DNA from: JBJXHG01 sp046160865
GTDB lineage: Bacteria; Planctomycetota; UBA1135; GCA-002686595
DNA: 24,892 bases
Reading direction: 5' to 3'
Assembly (NCBI GenBank): GCA_046160865.1
Contig: JBJXHG010000014.1
Span: 1 to 24,892, forward strand
Part shown: positions 17,501 to 24,794 of the stretch, one piece after another
Position numbering within the stretch: position 1 is the first letter of the stretch
Layout of the letters: every line of letters begins with the position of its first letter
Translations under genes and position numbers: made by a program
Notes under the pieces: model-generated
Database searches by the model: none
Seen by the model: the letters and a program-made list of their open reading frames with translations, nothing else
Told to the model about the DNA's origin: nothing

Positions 17501-17577
17501 CGCAACAGCAGAGCTTCGAGCGCGAGAGGACCGCAGGCGGATAGCACGCGCGGGGATTCGGTAGGCGCCGTGCTCAC
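14548..17577 (-). CDS. AddB-like nuclease subunit with iron-sulfur cysteines
   Basis: This 1009-residue protein is the partner of the AddA-like helicase. Near the C-terminus it has the four-cysteine pattern of AddB: C706 in AACPWRTLVTRML, and C949-x2-C952-x5-C958 in ACELCSVSEAC, which in AddB holds an iron-sulfur cluster that closes the nuclease domain. Nuclease residues are D830 (RADRVE) and D843 and K845 (TTDFKTG). The N-terminal half looks like an inactive helicase fold (RIVVPSHSLRSHL; GLNQGAFPRRV). I see no GKT Walker A, as in some AddB proteins. Start is GTG at 17577 without a visible ribosome binding site; it lies 31 bp after the upstream gene's stop, so it is probably co-transcribed. 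Confidence 0.87.
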   Translation of the reverse strand: MSTAPTESPRVLSACGPLALEALLLRELADRFRARKANPAELARTLRIVVPSHSLRSHLGARIAHASGPTAGATVSTLTSYAGLILARAGRPAPRGAALFEVSVRRAARAEPALVRELGHLDEPYAAVVATIADFFDAGFEPALAPALLEAADVASAPPSARARAAALVRTAERAATELARDGFGKTAALFAAAANALHDAPSLLRNDEIWIHGFLDATGRALDLLELLARAPGTRVVHDDVAELACGSTFGARVRERLGVPPARVAVPPKHEPELLRATDPSSELRAVAERIHALLERGLAPEAIALVARDLDPWRAWIRVHFGRLAIPYAAPGTPGFADRAARRALRVAEFVQRGAEIETERALDLLDMDARAQRALLLAARKAGAAHLRAFDAPRARALEAAQAALPRRAVFAEHSAALARWLDAPLAWPADSRARAHVELALDTLSADVPADFELDAEEFARLFAQAVSAAIQHAPPEGVHGAGGVQCLSVTEARARTFEHVFVVGLNQGAFPRRVALDPLLSDELRTALAAVLPDLPAKRAGHDEEHVLFESLVRAGRAVTLSWSDAGADGRELLTSPFVAAEQARATPAPAVFALHASAGRTAPRPAHEWAILAGLAGAGDGFEAALALALEEARAAQGFATPPAHAIARARVLASHEIDSAPGRGALGPYFGFTGALGPGTDPRHKDPYVTALERLAACPWRTLVTRMLRIDRLPDPLLEPTLLDARVLGITVHRALDELQRAPAPIDAVLLSTARVVLAEEGGGPQGLAPILAAEARRQVDVALAWLAAHPSDLVATEADGAIEIACDIGTPHAHALRFRADRVERVASATITTDFKTGAPLSTAAKDETRRKHMLAALARAELLQGAAYARAAGPGGIGRYLYLDPDLAAVHRSVELAHDDAQIEPVFRTALRTLFSAWHAGAFVPRLLESDLVQEPRACELCSVSEACIRGDSGARARLRAWIGTARGNPDLSTPERALIELWDIGRSADGGTTDGDGA

Positions 17578-17608
17578 GCGCGCAGGCGATCAAAATCGAC
17601 GCGACGCG

Positions 17609-18925
17609 TCAATCGAGCTCGGCGCGCGCGCCACGCACCCAGACCTTGACTTCGGCGGGGTTCGGCGTGGGCGTCGGGCCAGAGCCGCTCTTCGCGAGAC
17701 GCTGCGCGAGCTCGTGCGCGTCGCGGCGTGCGAGCGTCGCGACGTCGGCGATGCCCACCGACGTGAGCCACGCGAGTCCGCGCGCGCCCATGCCGCGATG
17801 TTGGAGCAGCTCGGCCGCCGCGAGCCAGGTGTCGAGCAGCTCGGTATCGACGCGAGCGCGGGTGCGCGCAGGCAGCTCGCCCGCGCGCGCCGCGCGCGTG
17901 AAGCGCGACAACGAGTGGATCCCGTGCGCTTCGAGCTCGGCGCGCACGTCGGCCGGCATGCCGGGCACATCGCCGAGGTCGGCCAGTGTGGCGCGCAGCG
18001 TGTAGCGTTGCACGGCGCCGATCGCGAGCACGGACCCGGCGAGCGCGCATGCGAGCGCCGGCAGCGCGGATGGCGCAAGGCGCGACGCGCGCGGATCCGC
18101 GAGCTCCCACTCGGGGATCCAGCGCGCGTGCACGAGCGCGCGCGCGAAGCTGTAGCACTCGAGCGCGAACGGCATGAAGCCCACGAAGCCGAGCAGCGGC
18201 ATCTCGAACAGCTTCGTGTCCTCGAAGTACGGCACGGTGTAGATCCAGCGCGCCGTCGCGAACGAGTTGAAGCCTTCCCAGATCAAGCCCGTGATCGCGC
18301 CGGCGGCGAGCCAGCGGACGAGCTTGGTCGCGTCGCCGCGCGCGAGCTCGCTCAGCAATCCATGACCGCCGCGCGCGAGCACGAACGCTTCGGCCAGCAA
18401 GAACACGGAGCCCCAGATCAGCGGATATGCGTAGCGCGGGAACGCGAGCGGCAGCACGAAGAACAGGGCGCCGAGCCCGGTGAGCCACGCGCGCAGCCTC
18501 GGACCGGTGGTCAGGCGCGGTGCGCGCACGGAACGCGGGAATCCAAACGTCTCGAGCAGCGCGGCCGTCACGATCAGGCCGGGCAGCACCGTCGCGAACG
18601 ACAGGAACACACCCGGCCAGCGCGCGATCCAGTCCTTCGGGATGCCGACGTAGTACCAGTTCTCGAGGCGCACGTTGACGAGCTCGAAGAAGAGCCAGAA
18701 CGCAGCGGACCACAGCGCAGCGAGCACGAATGCGCGCGGACGGCTCCACAGGAGCGAGCGCCCGCTGCGCAAGTACACGATGGCGTCCGCGGCCAGGATG
18801 TAGGGCCACCAGACGAGGTCGTAGAACCACGCGCGCACGAGCACGACGTCGAACGCGATGCCGATCCACGCGGCGGCATGCGCGGCGATCGCGAGCGCGA
18901 GAACGAGGTAGGCGCGAGTGCGCAT
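17609..18925 (-). CDS. Polytopic membrane protein with C-terminal DUF4332-like helix-hairpin-helix domain
   Basis: This 438-residue protein has about eight or nine transmembrane segments in residues 1-330 and a soluble C-terminal domain (about 340-430, LADLGDVPGMPADVRAELEA ... LTSVGIADVATLA) that resembles DUF4332, a helix-hairpin-helix-type fold. The membrane part shows an internal two-fold repeat: FELVNVRLENWYYVGIP and WEGFNSFATARWIYTVP both fit E-x2-N-x5/6-W-x-Y-x1/2-[IV]-P. I do not recognise a named family for the membrane part. It was started at the ATG at 18925, just before the first hydrophobic segment; upstream sequence in frame is Arg-rich. The gene lies 31 bp upstream of the AddB-like gene on the same strand, possibly one operon. 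Confidence 0.78.
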   Translation of the reverse strand: MRTRAYLVLALAIAAHAAAWIGIAFDVVLVRAWFYDLVWWPYILAADAIVYLRSGRSLLWSRPRAFVLAALWSAAFWLFFELVNVRLENWYYVGIPKDWIARWPGVFLSFATVLPGLIVTAALLETFGFPRSVRAPRLTTGPRLRAWLTGLGALFFVLPLAFPRYAYPLIWGSVFLLAEAFVLARGGHGLLSELARGDATKLVRWLAAGAITGLIWEGFNSFATARWIYTVPYFEDTKLFEMPLLGFVGFMPFALECYSFARALVHARWIPEWELADPRASRLAPSALPALACALAGSVLAIGAVQRYTLRATLADLGDVPGMPADVRAELEAHGIHSLSRFTRAARAGELPARTRARVDTELLDTWLAAAELLQHRGMGARGLAWLTSVGIADVATLARRDAHELAQRLAKSGSGPTPTPNPAEVKVWVRGARAELD

Positions 18926-19073
18926 CGCGCGCACGATAGCGCGCGCGGAAGAGGCCGCAACGCACGGACGGAACGTCATGCGGGGCTCTGGCGCACTGGC
19001 CAGGAACGACACGACGCGCGCTGGCTCGTCGAGCAGCGCGCGCCGTGGACGTCGTCCGGCGAGTCCAGGTCGA

Positions 19074-19976
19074 TCAGTTGCCCTGCAAGCTCGCGATCTG
19101 ACCGAGCAGCGATGCATTGTCGGGGAACAGCGTGAGCCCCTTCTGCCATGCGGCCAGCGCTTTCTCCTTCTCGCCGATCTGCTGGTACATGTTCCCGAGC
19201 AAGAAATGCGTCTGCACGAAATCGGGGCGCTGCGACTGGAGCGCTTGCTGCGCGACGAGCACCTCGAAGTTCTGGATCGCTTCGTTCTGCTTGCCGAAGA
19301 CCGCCGGCCAGTGCGACAGGCTCATCGCCTTGCTGAAGCGCGCCTCCCAGTTGTGATCGTCGAGCTTCAGCGCGCCGGCGTACGCTTGGTCGGCTTGGAT
19401 CGCCCACTTGCCGGCTTCCGGACCGCCGCCGGATTGGAAGACCTTCTGCAAGTACGCGTGGCCGAGGTCGACTTGCGCCTGCACGTCGTTCGGGTTCGCT
19501 CGCACTTGCTCCTCGAAGAGCGCGACGAGCGCGTCGAGCTCGCCTTCCGCCGCCGCTTCCTTCCAGATGAGCTGTGCATCGTCCCACGACACGTCGTCGT
19601 CCAGCAGTCGCTTCAGAAACGCTTCGCGCTTGGCCTTCGGGTTCGCGGTGTGCTCGGCGACGACCGGCGTGTGCTCCACGGCACTGCGCGCTTCGAGTGC
19701 GCGCGCGACGGCGGCTTCGATTTCGCCGAGCGGCACGCGCGCGGCACTGCGATCACTCAGCACGATCTGGCCCTTGAGGTCGGCGAGCGCCTGCGCGATC
19801 TCCGCTTGCTGAGCCTGGACGCTCGCGACGCTCGCCGAGAGCGCGGCGAGGTCGGCGTCGGTCGGCGAGATCGAAGCGGTCGCTGCGGCGGTGTCCTTGG
19901 CGCTCATGCGCACGACCGCGAACGCGGCGGCGGCGGAAGCGAGGACGGTGAACACGATCAACGGCAGGTTCTTCAT
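19074..19976 (-). CDS. Membrane-anchored TPR protein
   Basis: This 300-residue protein has one N-terminal hydrophobic segment (residues 4-22, a membrane anchor or uncleaved signal), a probable coiled coil at 41-70 (LAALSASVASVQAQQAEIAQ) and tetratricopeptide repeats in the C-terminal half (about 151-180, 190-222 and 252-285; the clearest is THFLLGNMYQQIGEKEKALA followed by a Pro-Asp end). It resembles CcmH/NrfG-like or general TPR scaffold proteins. The gene follows the FecR-like regulator on the same strand after 93 bp. It could be part of that signalling locus or an independent scaffold; sequence alone does not decide. ATG at 19976, no strong ribosome binding site. Confidence 0.82.
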   Translation of the reverse strand: MKNLPLIVFTVLASAAAAFAVVRMSAKDTAAATASISPTDADLAALSASVASVQAQQAEIAQALADLKGQIVLSDRSAARVPLGEIEAAVARALEARSAVEHTPVVAEHTANPKAKREAFLKRLLDDDVSWDDAQLIWKEAAAEGELDALVALFEEQVRANPNDVQAQVDLGHAYLQKVFQSGGGPEAGKWAIQADQAYAGALKLDDHNWEARFSKAMSLSHWPAVFGKQNEAIQNFEVLVAQQALQSQRPDFVQTHFLLGNMYQQIGEKEKALAAWQKGLTLFPDNASLLGQIASLQGN

Positions 19977-20069
19977 GGTTCGTTCTCGGAGGGAGACGGG
20001 AATCAGGCGGACGTCGGGTGAGTGCCGTGGCGCGGCGGGATCCTTCGCGGAATTTGCGCTGACCAGGCG

Positions 20070-22601
20070 TCACTGCGCGAGCATCAGCTCGACGCGCTCG
20101 AGCTCGCCGACCTCGAGCTCGAGCGCGCGCTCGGCCAGTGCGAAGCCGGCCGCGCGCACGCGGATCGTCCAGCGTCCCGGACTCATCGCGGGCACGGAGA
20201 GCCGGCCGCGCGCGTCGGTGACGTCCTCGATCGTGTGCTGCATCACTGCGCCGCGCTCGTCGACGAAGTCGACGGCAGCCCGTGCGACGGCGTGCCCGAC
20301 GGCGTCGCGCACGTGCACCTCGAGGGCGGCGCCCGGCGCGAGCGCGAGCACGATGTCCGCGAGCTCGACGCGGTCCGCGACCGTGAAGAGCTCGGATCGC
20401 GCGGGAGCCAAGCGGCCGCGCGTCGGAAAAGCCGTGGCGCGGTAGCGGCCGGGCGGCAACCACTCGAGCGCGAACCGTCCTCGGCGATCGCTGAAGCCGC
20501 GACCGGCGAACGTGAAGCCGCCGTTCACGGACTGTTCCTCGCGCTCGAGGATCACGACCGCTTCGGCGAGCGGTGCATCGTCCGCGTGCTTCTTCACGAG
20601 ACCGCGCAGCGTGGTCGTCGACACGCGCAGGTCGTGCGTGTACTCCGCCGCGTCCGGCACATCGATCGTCGCGGCGGCGACGATGTTGCGGCCGAACTCA
20701 CGGCCGAGATAGAGCTCGTAGCGTGCGGAGCGCAATCCGGGGAACACGTATCGGCCGTCCGCATCCGTGCGCGCGGCTTGCCAGCCGCTGGAGCCGGTGC
20801 CGCCCTCGAGCACCGTTACGTCCGCATCCGCGACCGGCGATCCGTCCGCGCGCTCGACGCGCCCGACGAGCCGCGTGCCGCGCACGCGACCTGGGAGATC
20901 GACCTGCGTGCGCTTGCCCGCCTCGACGTGCACCTGCACGACGTGCGCGCTCTTGCCCGAGCGCGCGGAAGCGGAGGTCTCGAGCACGACGAACGAGCCC
21001 GCGGGCAAGTCCTGGATCGTGAAGCGGCCGGCGTCGTCGGCGAGCGCGTAGCCGAAGTTCAAGCGCTGGCGCTGCGGGTCCGAGGGAACGTAGCTCGCGA
21101 CGACGTGCGCGCCGGCGAACGGCGTTCCGTCGTCGTGCGCGACGCTGCCGAACACGGTTCCGCCCGTGCCGAGCGCGAGCGAGACCGTGTGCGTCGCGTT
21201 CGACAGGCCGACGTCGAAGGGGTCGGACCACGCGGCCGCGTAGCCGGGCGCACTCGCGCGCAAGAGATGCCGGCCGCGACTCATGTGCGCGAGCTCGAAG
21301 CTTCCGTCGGGGCCGGTGGTCGTGCACGCGCTCCAGATGTCTGCTGCGCCGCTCTCCGCGCCGAGTGCGCCCAGGTGGAACGGCAGGAGTTGCGCCGGCA
21401 CGTCGCTCTCGACGAGCACGAACGCATTCGCGATCGGCGTCCCCGTCGCCGCGTCGACGACGCGACCGGAGACGGGGCTGCCGCGCTCGAGAGCGACGTC
21501 GAGCTCGGTGCTCGCGCGACCGTTCTCGATCTCGACGCCGCTCGCTTGCCACACGGCGAACCCGGGTGCTTGGACGAACACGGTGTAGACGCCGTCGGCG
21601 ACGGTCGTGAACGCGAAGCGTGCCTCGGTGGCGGAGCTCGCCACGGAGAACGTCGCGCGGTGCGCCTGCGCGACGTCCGGCAAGCGCACGACGGGCAGCA
21701 GGAACACGTCGAAGTGCGCGGCGAGCGGCGCATCGTTCGCCGCGTGCACGCGTCCGGCGAGTGCCGTGCGCGCGTGCGGCGCTTCGTCTCCCGCGGCGAG
21801 ATCCGTCGCGCTCGCGGGTGCGAGCGGCTCACGCGTCGCGGACGGAAAATCGAACCTCGCCGCTGCGGTCAGCACGCGGCCACCGCACAGGTACACGTCG
21901 GTGTCGAGACCGAGCAGCGTCCGTCCGCCGCCTTGCAGCGCCCACGCGATGCCGGATTCGAGGCGCAGGCGCACGCACGCGAGCGTGGGCTCGCCGTCCG
22001 CGCGAGGCGGCGATGCGTACGCGACGGAGAGCACGCCGCGCTCGAGCGCCACCTCGCCTTGCGTCGTGTGCACGGTGAGCTCGGCGCCGCCGTAACGCTC
22101 GAGCGCGAGCGCACCTTCGTCGAGGTGCACCGCGCTCTGGCCGGCGTCGTCGTGCTCGATGCGCGCGGCGCTCGCCGCGAGGACGTCGACGCGCCCTTCC
22201 GATCCGACCCACACGCGTGCGGTGGACGCGGCGGCGGTCGCGATCTCGACGCCCGGCGGCGTGCACTCGATGCCCTGCGACGATTCGTCGGCGCTGAGCG
22301 CCCGCCAGTGCGTGCTCGCGAGCGAGCGCACGGCGTTCGCACCGTTCGCCACGACGGGTGCGGGCGTCGTTGGCGCGCGCGCGATCGTCCACACGTACAC
22401 GAGGCCGACCACGAAGAGCGCGGCCGCAGCGGCGAGGACGGGGCGCCACGCACGCAGCTGCGCGCGCGGCCTGGCGCGCGGCTCGAGCTCGGCGCGCAGC
22501 TCGCGCCGCAGCGCGTCGGCGAACGCGGCGCGCGGCTTCACTGGAACGTATGCGCGCGTCAAGAGGCGCTGCAGGTTGTGCTCGAGCACGTCGCGGCTCA
22601 T
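20070..22601 (-). CDS. Membrane-anchored anti-sigma/FecR-like regulator with six carboxypeptidase-regulatory-like domains
   Basis: This 843-residue protein appears to be the partner of the ECF sigma factor upstream. Residues 1-54 are a charged cytoplasmic part, 55-72 a single transmembrane helix (VLAAAAALFVVGLVYVWT), and about 130-195 a FecR-like beta region. From residue 281 to the end there are six carboxypeptidase-regulatory-like beta-sandwich units starting near 281, 377, 483, 578, 665 and 759; each opens with a G-x-V-x(5)-G-x-P-x-A-x-A type motif, for example GRVVDAATGTPIANA. The ATG overlaps the sigma stop by 4 bp (ATGA). I infer that the extracytoplasmic array senses a ligand or envelope state and the N-terminus holds the sigma factor. 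No zinc anti-sigma HxxxCxxC motif is present, so sigma inhibition is unproven. Confidence 0.85.
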   Translation of the reverse strand: MSRDVLEHNLQRLLTRAYVPVKPRAAFADALRRELRAELEPRARPRAQLRAWRPVLAAAAALFVVGLVYVWTIARAPTTPAPVVANGANAVRSLASTHWRALSADESSQGIECTPPGVEIATAAASTARVWVGSEGRVDVLAASAARIEHDDAGQSAVHLDEGALALERYGGAELTVHTTQGEVALERGVLSVAYASPPRADGEPTLACVRLRLESGIAWALQGGGRTLLGLDTDVYLCGGRVLTAAARFDFPSATREPLAPASATDLAAGDEAPHARTALAGRVHAANDAPLAAHFDVFLLPVVRLPDVAQAHRATFSVASSATEARFAFTTVADGVYTVFVQAPGFAVWQASGVEIENGRASTELDVALERGSPVSGRVVDAATGTPIANAFVLVESDVPAQLLPFHLGALGAESGAADIWSACTTTGPDGSFELAHMSRGRHLLRASAPGYAAAWSDPFDVGLSNATHTVSLALGTGGTVFGSVAHDDGTPFAGAHVVASYVPSDPQRQRLNFGYALADDAGRFTIQDLPAGSFVVLETSASARSGKSAHVVQVHVEAGKRTQVDLPGRVRGTRLVGRVERADGSPVADADVTVLEGGTGSSGWQAARTDADGRYVFPGLRSARYELYLGREFGRNIVAAATIDVPDAAEYTHDLRVSTTTLRGLVKKHADDAPLAEAVVILEREEQSVNGGFTFAGRGFSDRRGRFALEWLPPGRYRATAFPTRGRLAPARSELFTVADRVELADIVLALAPGAALEVHVRDAVGHAVARAAVDFVDERGAVMQHTIEDVTDARGRLSVPAMSPGRWTIRVRAAGFALAERALELEVGELERVELMLAQ

Positions 22602-23203
22602 TCGAGGCCTCCGCGGCGCTTGGCGACGAGCTCGAAGATGCGCGCGAACGCGCTGCGCGCGCGCGTGAGCGTGGACTCGGTGGCCTTCTCGCTCTTCTGC
22701 GCGCGGCCGGCCATCTGCGACACCGACAGGCCCTCGACGTACTTCTCGAGCAAGACGCGCCGGTAGTCGGGCGAGAGCGATGACAAGGTTGCGCCGACGA
22801 GGTCGCGGGTCTCGGCGCGGTCGAGGACCTCGTCGGGCAATGGCTCGCGCGCGACCTCGGAGAGGATCGCGTCGATCTCCGGGTCGGCGTTCTCGAGCGC
22901 GTCGTCGAGCGAGCGCGGCGCGTGCTTGCGGCGCGCCGCGCGGATCTTGTTCTTCGCGATGCCGCACAGCCAGGTGAACAGGCTCGACCGGCCGTCGAAC
23001 GCCCGCATGCGCTGCAGCGCGACGAGGAATGTCTCCTGCACGACGTCCTCCGCGCGCGCGACGTCGGCGCCGACGCGGTAGTGGACGAACTCGTACAGCG
23101 GATCGAGGTGCGCGGCGAGCAGCGCGTCGGCGGCGCGTGGCTCGCCGGACACGATCTGGTCGCGCAGGGTCCGGTCGGCGACGTAGGGATCGGCGGTCGG
23201 CAT
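22598..23203 (-). CDS. ECF RNA polymerase sigma factor
   Basis: This 201-residue sigma-70 family protein has region 2 at about residues 30-98 (HLDPLYEFVHYRVG; AEDVVQETFLVALQRM; FTWLCGIAKNKIRAARR) and region 4 at about 137-190 (LSPDYRRVLLEKYVEGLSVSQ, then ATESTLTRARSAF). It would redirect RNA polymerase to an envelope or surface regulon. I prefer the ATG at 23203, which gives a normal ECF N-terminus; a GTG at 23266 would add 21 hydrophilic residues and cannot be excluded. Neither start has a convincing ribosome binding site. Its stop overlaps the FecR-like regulator gene, so the two products are made together. Confidence 0.9.
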   Translation of the reverse strand: MPTADPYVADRTLRDQIVSGEPRAADALLAAHLDPLYEFVHYRVGADVARAEDVVQETFLVALQRMRAFDGRSSLFTWLCGIAKNKIRAARRKHAPRSLDDALENADPEIDAILSEVAREPLPDEVLDRAETRDLVGATLSSLSPDYRRVLLEKYVEGLSVSQMAGRAQKSEKATESTLTRARSAFARIFELVAKRRGGLE

Positions 23204-23370
23204 GGGATCCGGGGCTTCGTGCCGTGGACCGTCGAGATCCTTCGCGCGACCGCTCGATTTCTCCACACGTCCAAGTTAGCGCGTTGCGGCGCGCGGTTCA
23301 GGTGCGCGACGGGCGTGCGGCGGCGCGGGGCAGACGTCGCGCCGCGACGCGCTGGGGGACGGTCGCGAGC

Positions 23371-23541
23371 CCGCATGTCTCACCACGTCCGTCGCGAGGT
23401 CGCGTCAGCGCGTGCGGAGCAAGGCGTTGCATCGGAATCGAGCGGAGGTGACCTGGATGGTCAGCGAGGACCGATTCCGATCCAACAACGCCGCTCCGAG
23501 CGAGTTGGCGCGACCGCAGCAGGACGTGGTGAGAAGTGCGG
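23371..23541. repeat. Palindromic repeat family B, full-length copy
   Basis: A 171-bp near-complete palindrome. The outer 20 bp (23371-23390 and 23522-23541) match as inverted repeats at 18 of 20 positions. The middle of each arm also pairs (GGTCGCG.CA.C.CG..CGGAGC on the left, its complement on the right), and the inner arms 23423-23440 and 23472-23492 share GGCGTTG..ATCGGAATCG, leaving a loop of about 30 nt. It begins one base beyond the stop codon of the M48 protease gene, so it may also end that transcript. Shorter copy at 24675-24794. Confidence 0.85.
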
Positions 23542-23542
23542 G

Positions 23543-24559
23543 TCAAGGCTTCGCGCTGCGGCTCTGGAGCTCGCGCGCAAGCGCGGCCTGCGCTTGCTTC
23601 TGCTCCGGCTGGTCGACCGGCAGGAGACAGCTCGGCACCGCAGCGAGCAGCGTCTGCGCAGCCGCGATGTCCTCGGTGGACGGCATGCGCTTGCCCGCTT
23701 CGACGAGCTGATCCTTCTTGAGCGCGAAGAGCGTCGCGTCGGCCACCGGCGGTTGACGCCACTGCGACGCTTCCGGCGGCAAGCTCTTGGCGCGCTTCTT
23801 TGCGGCGTCGACGCGGCTCTCGAGCGTCGGGTGATCGCTCATGTACTCGGGCGTCGTGTCCATGCCCTTGTCGATCATCTGTTGGAAAAAGTCGGCGAAA
23901 CGATCTGGATCCCAACCGGCACGTGCATAAAAACGAAACCCGAGCGCATCGGCCTCGGCTTCGTCGTCGCGTGTGTAGCCCATGCTCAGGAATTGCCCGA
24001 GCACGCCCGCGCCCATCGCCGCGAGCTGGGCGTACGTCGAGCCGTGTTCGTCTCCGCCGATCTGCTGACCCGCGAGGCCGGCCGCGAGCGAGCCGCCGGC
24101 GACGATGTACTGGCGCTGCATGCCCTTGTGGACGTGACGGGCGTACACGTGGGCGTACTCGTGCGCCATGACGGCAGCGAGCTCGTCCTCGGTCTCGCAC
24201 TGCTGGAAGAGCTCGCTGTAGATGTACATGTGCTCGCCTCCCGTCGTGAACGCGTTGAGCGTCTTGCTGTTCACGAGGTGGAACTGCATGTCCTTCGAGA
24301 ACATCCACGCGTTGTCTTCGTCGCGCTTCGACTTGGATCCGCCGCCCGATTCGTCGTACTCCCGCGCCGCGGCGATGATCCGGTCGCCGACCGACTGAAG
24401 GTAGTCCGCGAGCTGCACGTCGCGGAGGACTGCGGCGTCGAGCTCGCGGTGCGCTGTATTCGCTTGCGAGATGACCTGTCGATCGGAGACGCAAGCCGTC
24501 GTGAGAGCGAGAAGCGGCGCGACGAGGAACGTTCGCGCTCGGTTGGTGCGAGTATTCAT
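23543..24559 (-). CDS. M48 family metalloprotease lipoprotein (BepA/LoiP-like)
   Basis: This 338-residue protein is a zinc endopeptidase anchored in the envelope. A signal sequence ends in LALTTAC, making Cys23 the likely lipidated residue, although the lipobox is not canonical. The zinc site is HEYAH (H133, E134, H137) with E202 in DDEAEADALGFRF as third ligand, as in M48. The C-terminal part (about 270-338) is Ala/Gln-rich and not conserved. Relatives perform periplasmic quality control of outer-membrane proteins. ATG at 24559 without a strong ribosome binding site. The stop lies one base from the palindromic repeat at 23371-23541. The upstream 330 bp hold only a hairpin and repeats. Confidence 0.92.
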   Translation of the reverse strand: MNTRTNRARTFLVAPLLALTTACVSDRQVISQANTAHRELDAAVLRDVQLADYLQSVGDRIIAAAREYDESGGGSKSKRDEDNAWMFSKDMQFHLVNSKTLNAFTTGGEHMYIYSELFQQCETEDELAAVMAHEYAHVYARHVHKGMQRQYIVAGGSLAAGLAGQQIGGDEHGSTYAQLAAMGAGVLGQFLSMGYTRDDEAEADALGFRFYARAGWDPDRFADFFQQMIDKGMDTTPEYMSDHPTLESRVDAAKKRAKSLPPEASQWRQPPVADATLFALKKDQLVEAGKRMPSTEDIAAAQTLLAAVPSCLLPVDQPEQKQAQAALARELQSRSAKP

Positions 24560-24674
24560 GGCGTTGCGAGAGAGTAATGTCCCGAGTGCGAAGTGTCGCT
24601 GCCGAAGCGTTCACGCGGTGCGGCGGTGAAGACACGAGCGTGTCTGCGCGACAACCAGTTTTCGAGCTCATCAG
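24560..24674. promoter_or_regulatory. Upstream region of the M48 protease gene
   Basis: This non-coding stretch between the M48 start and the repeat cluster must contain the M48 promoter. A perfect 7-bp palindromic stem AGACACG-ag-CGTGTCT is at 24630-24645, about 70 bp upstream of the start codon, and could be an operator or leader hairpin. I cannot identify -35 and -10 boxes with confidence. Confidence 0.35.
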
Positions 24675-24794
24675 CCTGCATTTCTCACCACGTCCGTCGC
24701 GAGAGCGCGACAGCTCGCTTCGGGCAAGGCGTTGGATCGGAATCGACCGGAGCGAGTTGACGCGAACGCAGCAGAACGTGGTGAGAAATGCAGG
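24675..24794. repeat. Palindromic repeat family B, internally deleted copy
   Basis: A 120-bp element with perfect 19-bp terminal inverted repeats (24675-24693 and 24776-24794, ending CCTGCATTTCTCACCACGT). Its left part 24683-24751 matches 23378-23446 at 58 of 69 positions, and its right part 24752-24791 matches 23500-23539 at 36 of 40. The 53 bases 23447-23499, that is the loop and inner right arm of the full copy, are missing here. It directly abuts a family A copy. Confidence 0.85.

Noticed and set aside
20022..22766. 914-codon plus-strand open frame opposite the FecR-like regulator
   Set aside because: Antisense shadow; the minus strand has a transmembrane helix, repeated domains and the ATGA overlap with the sigma gene.
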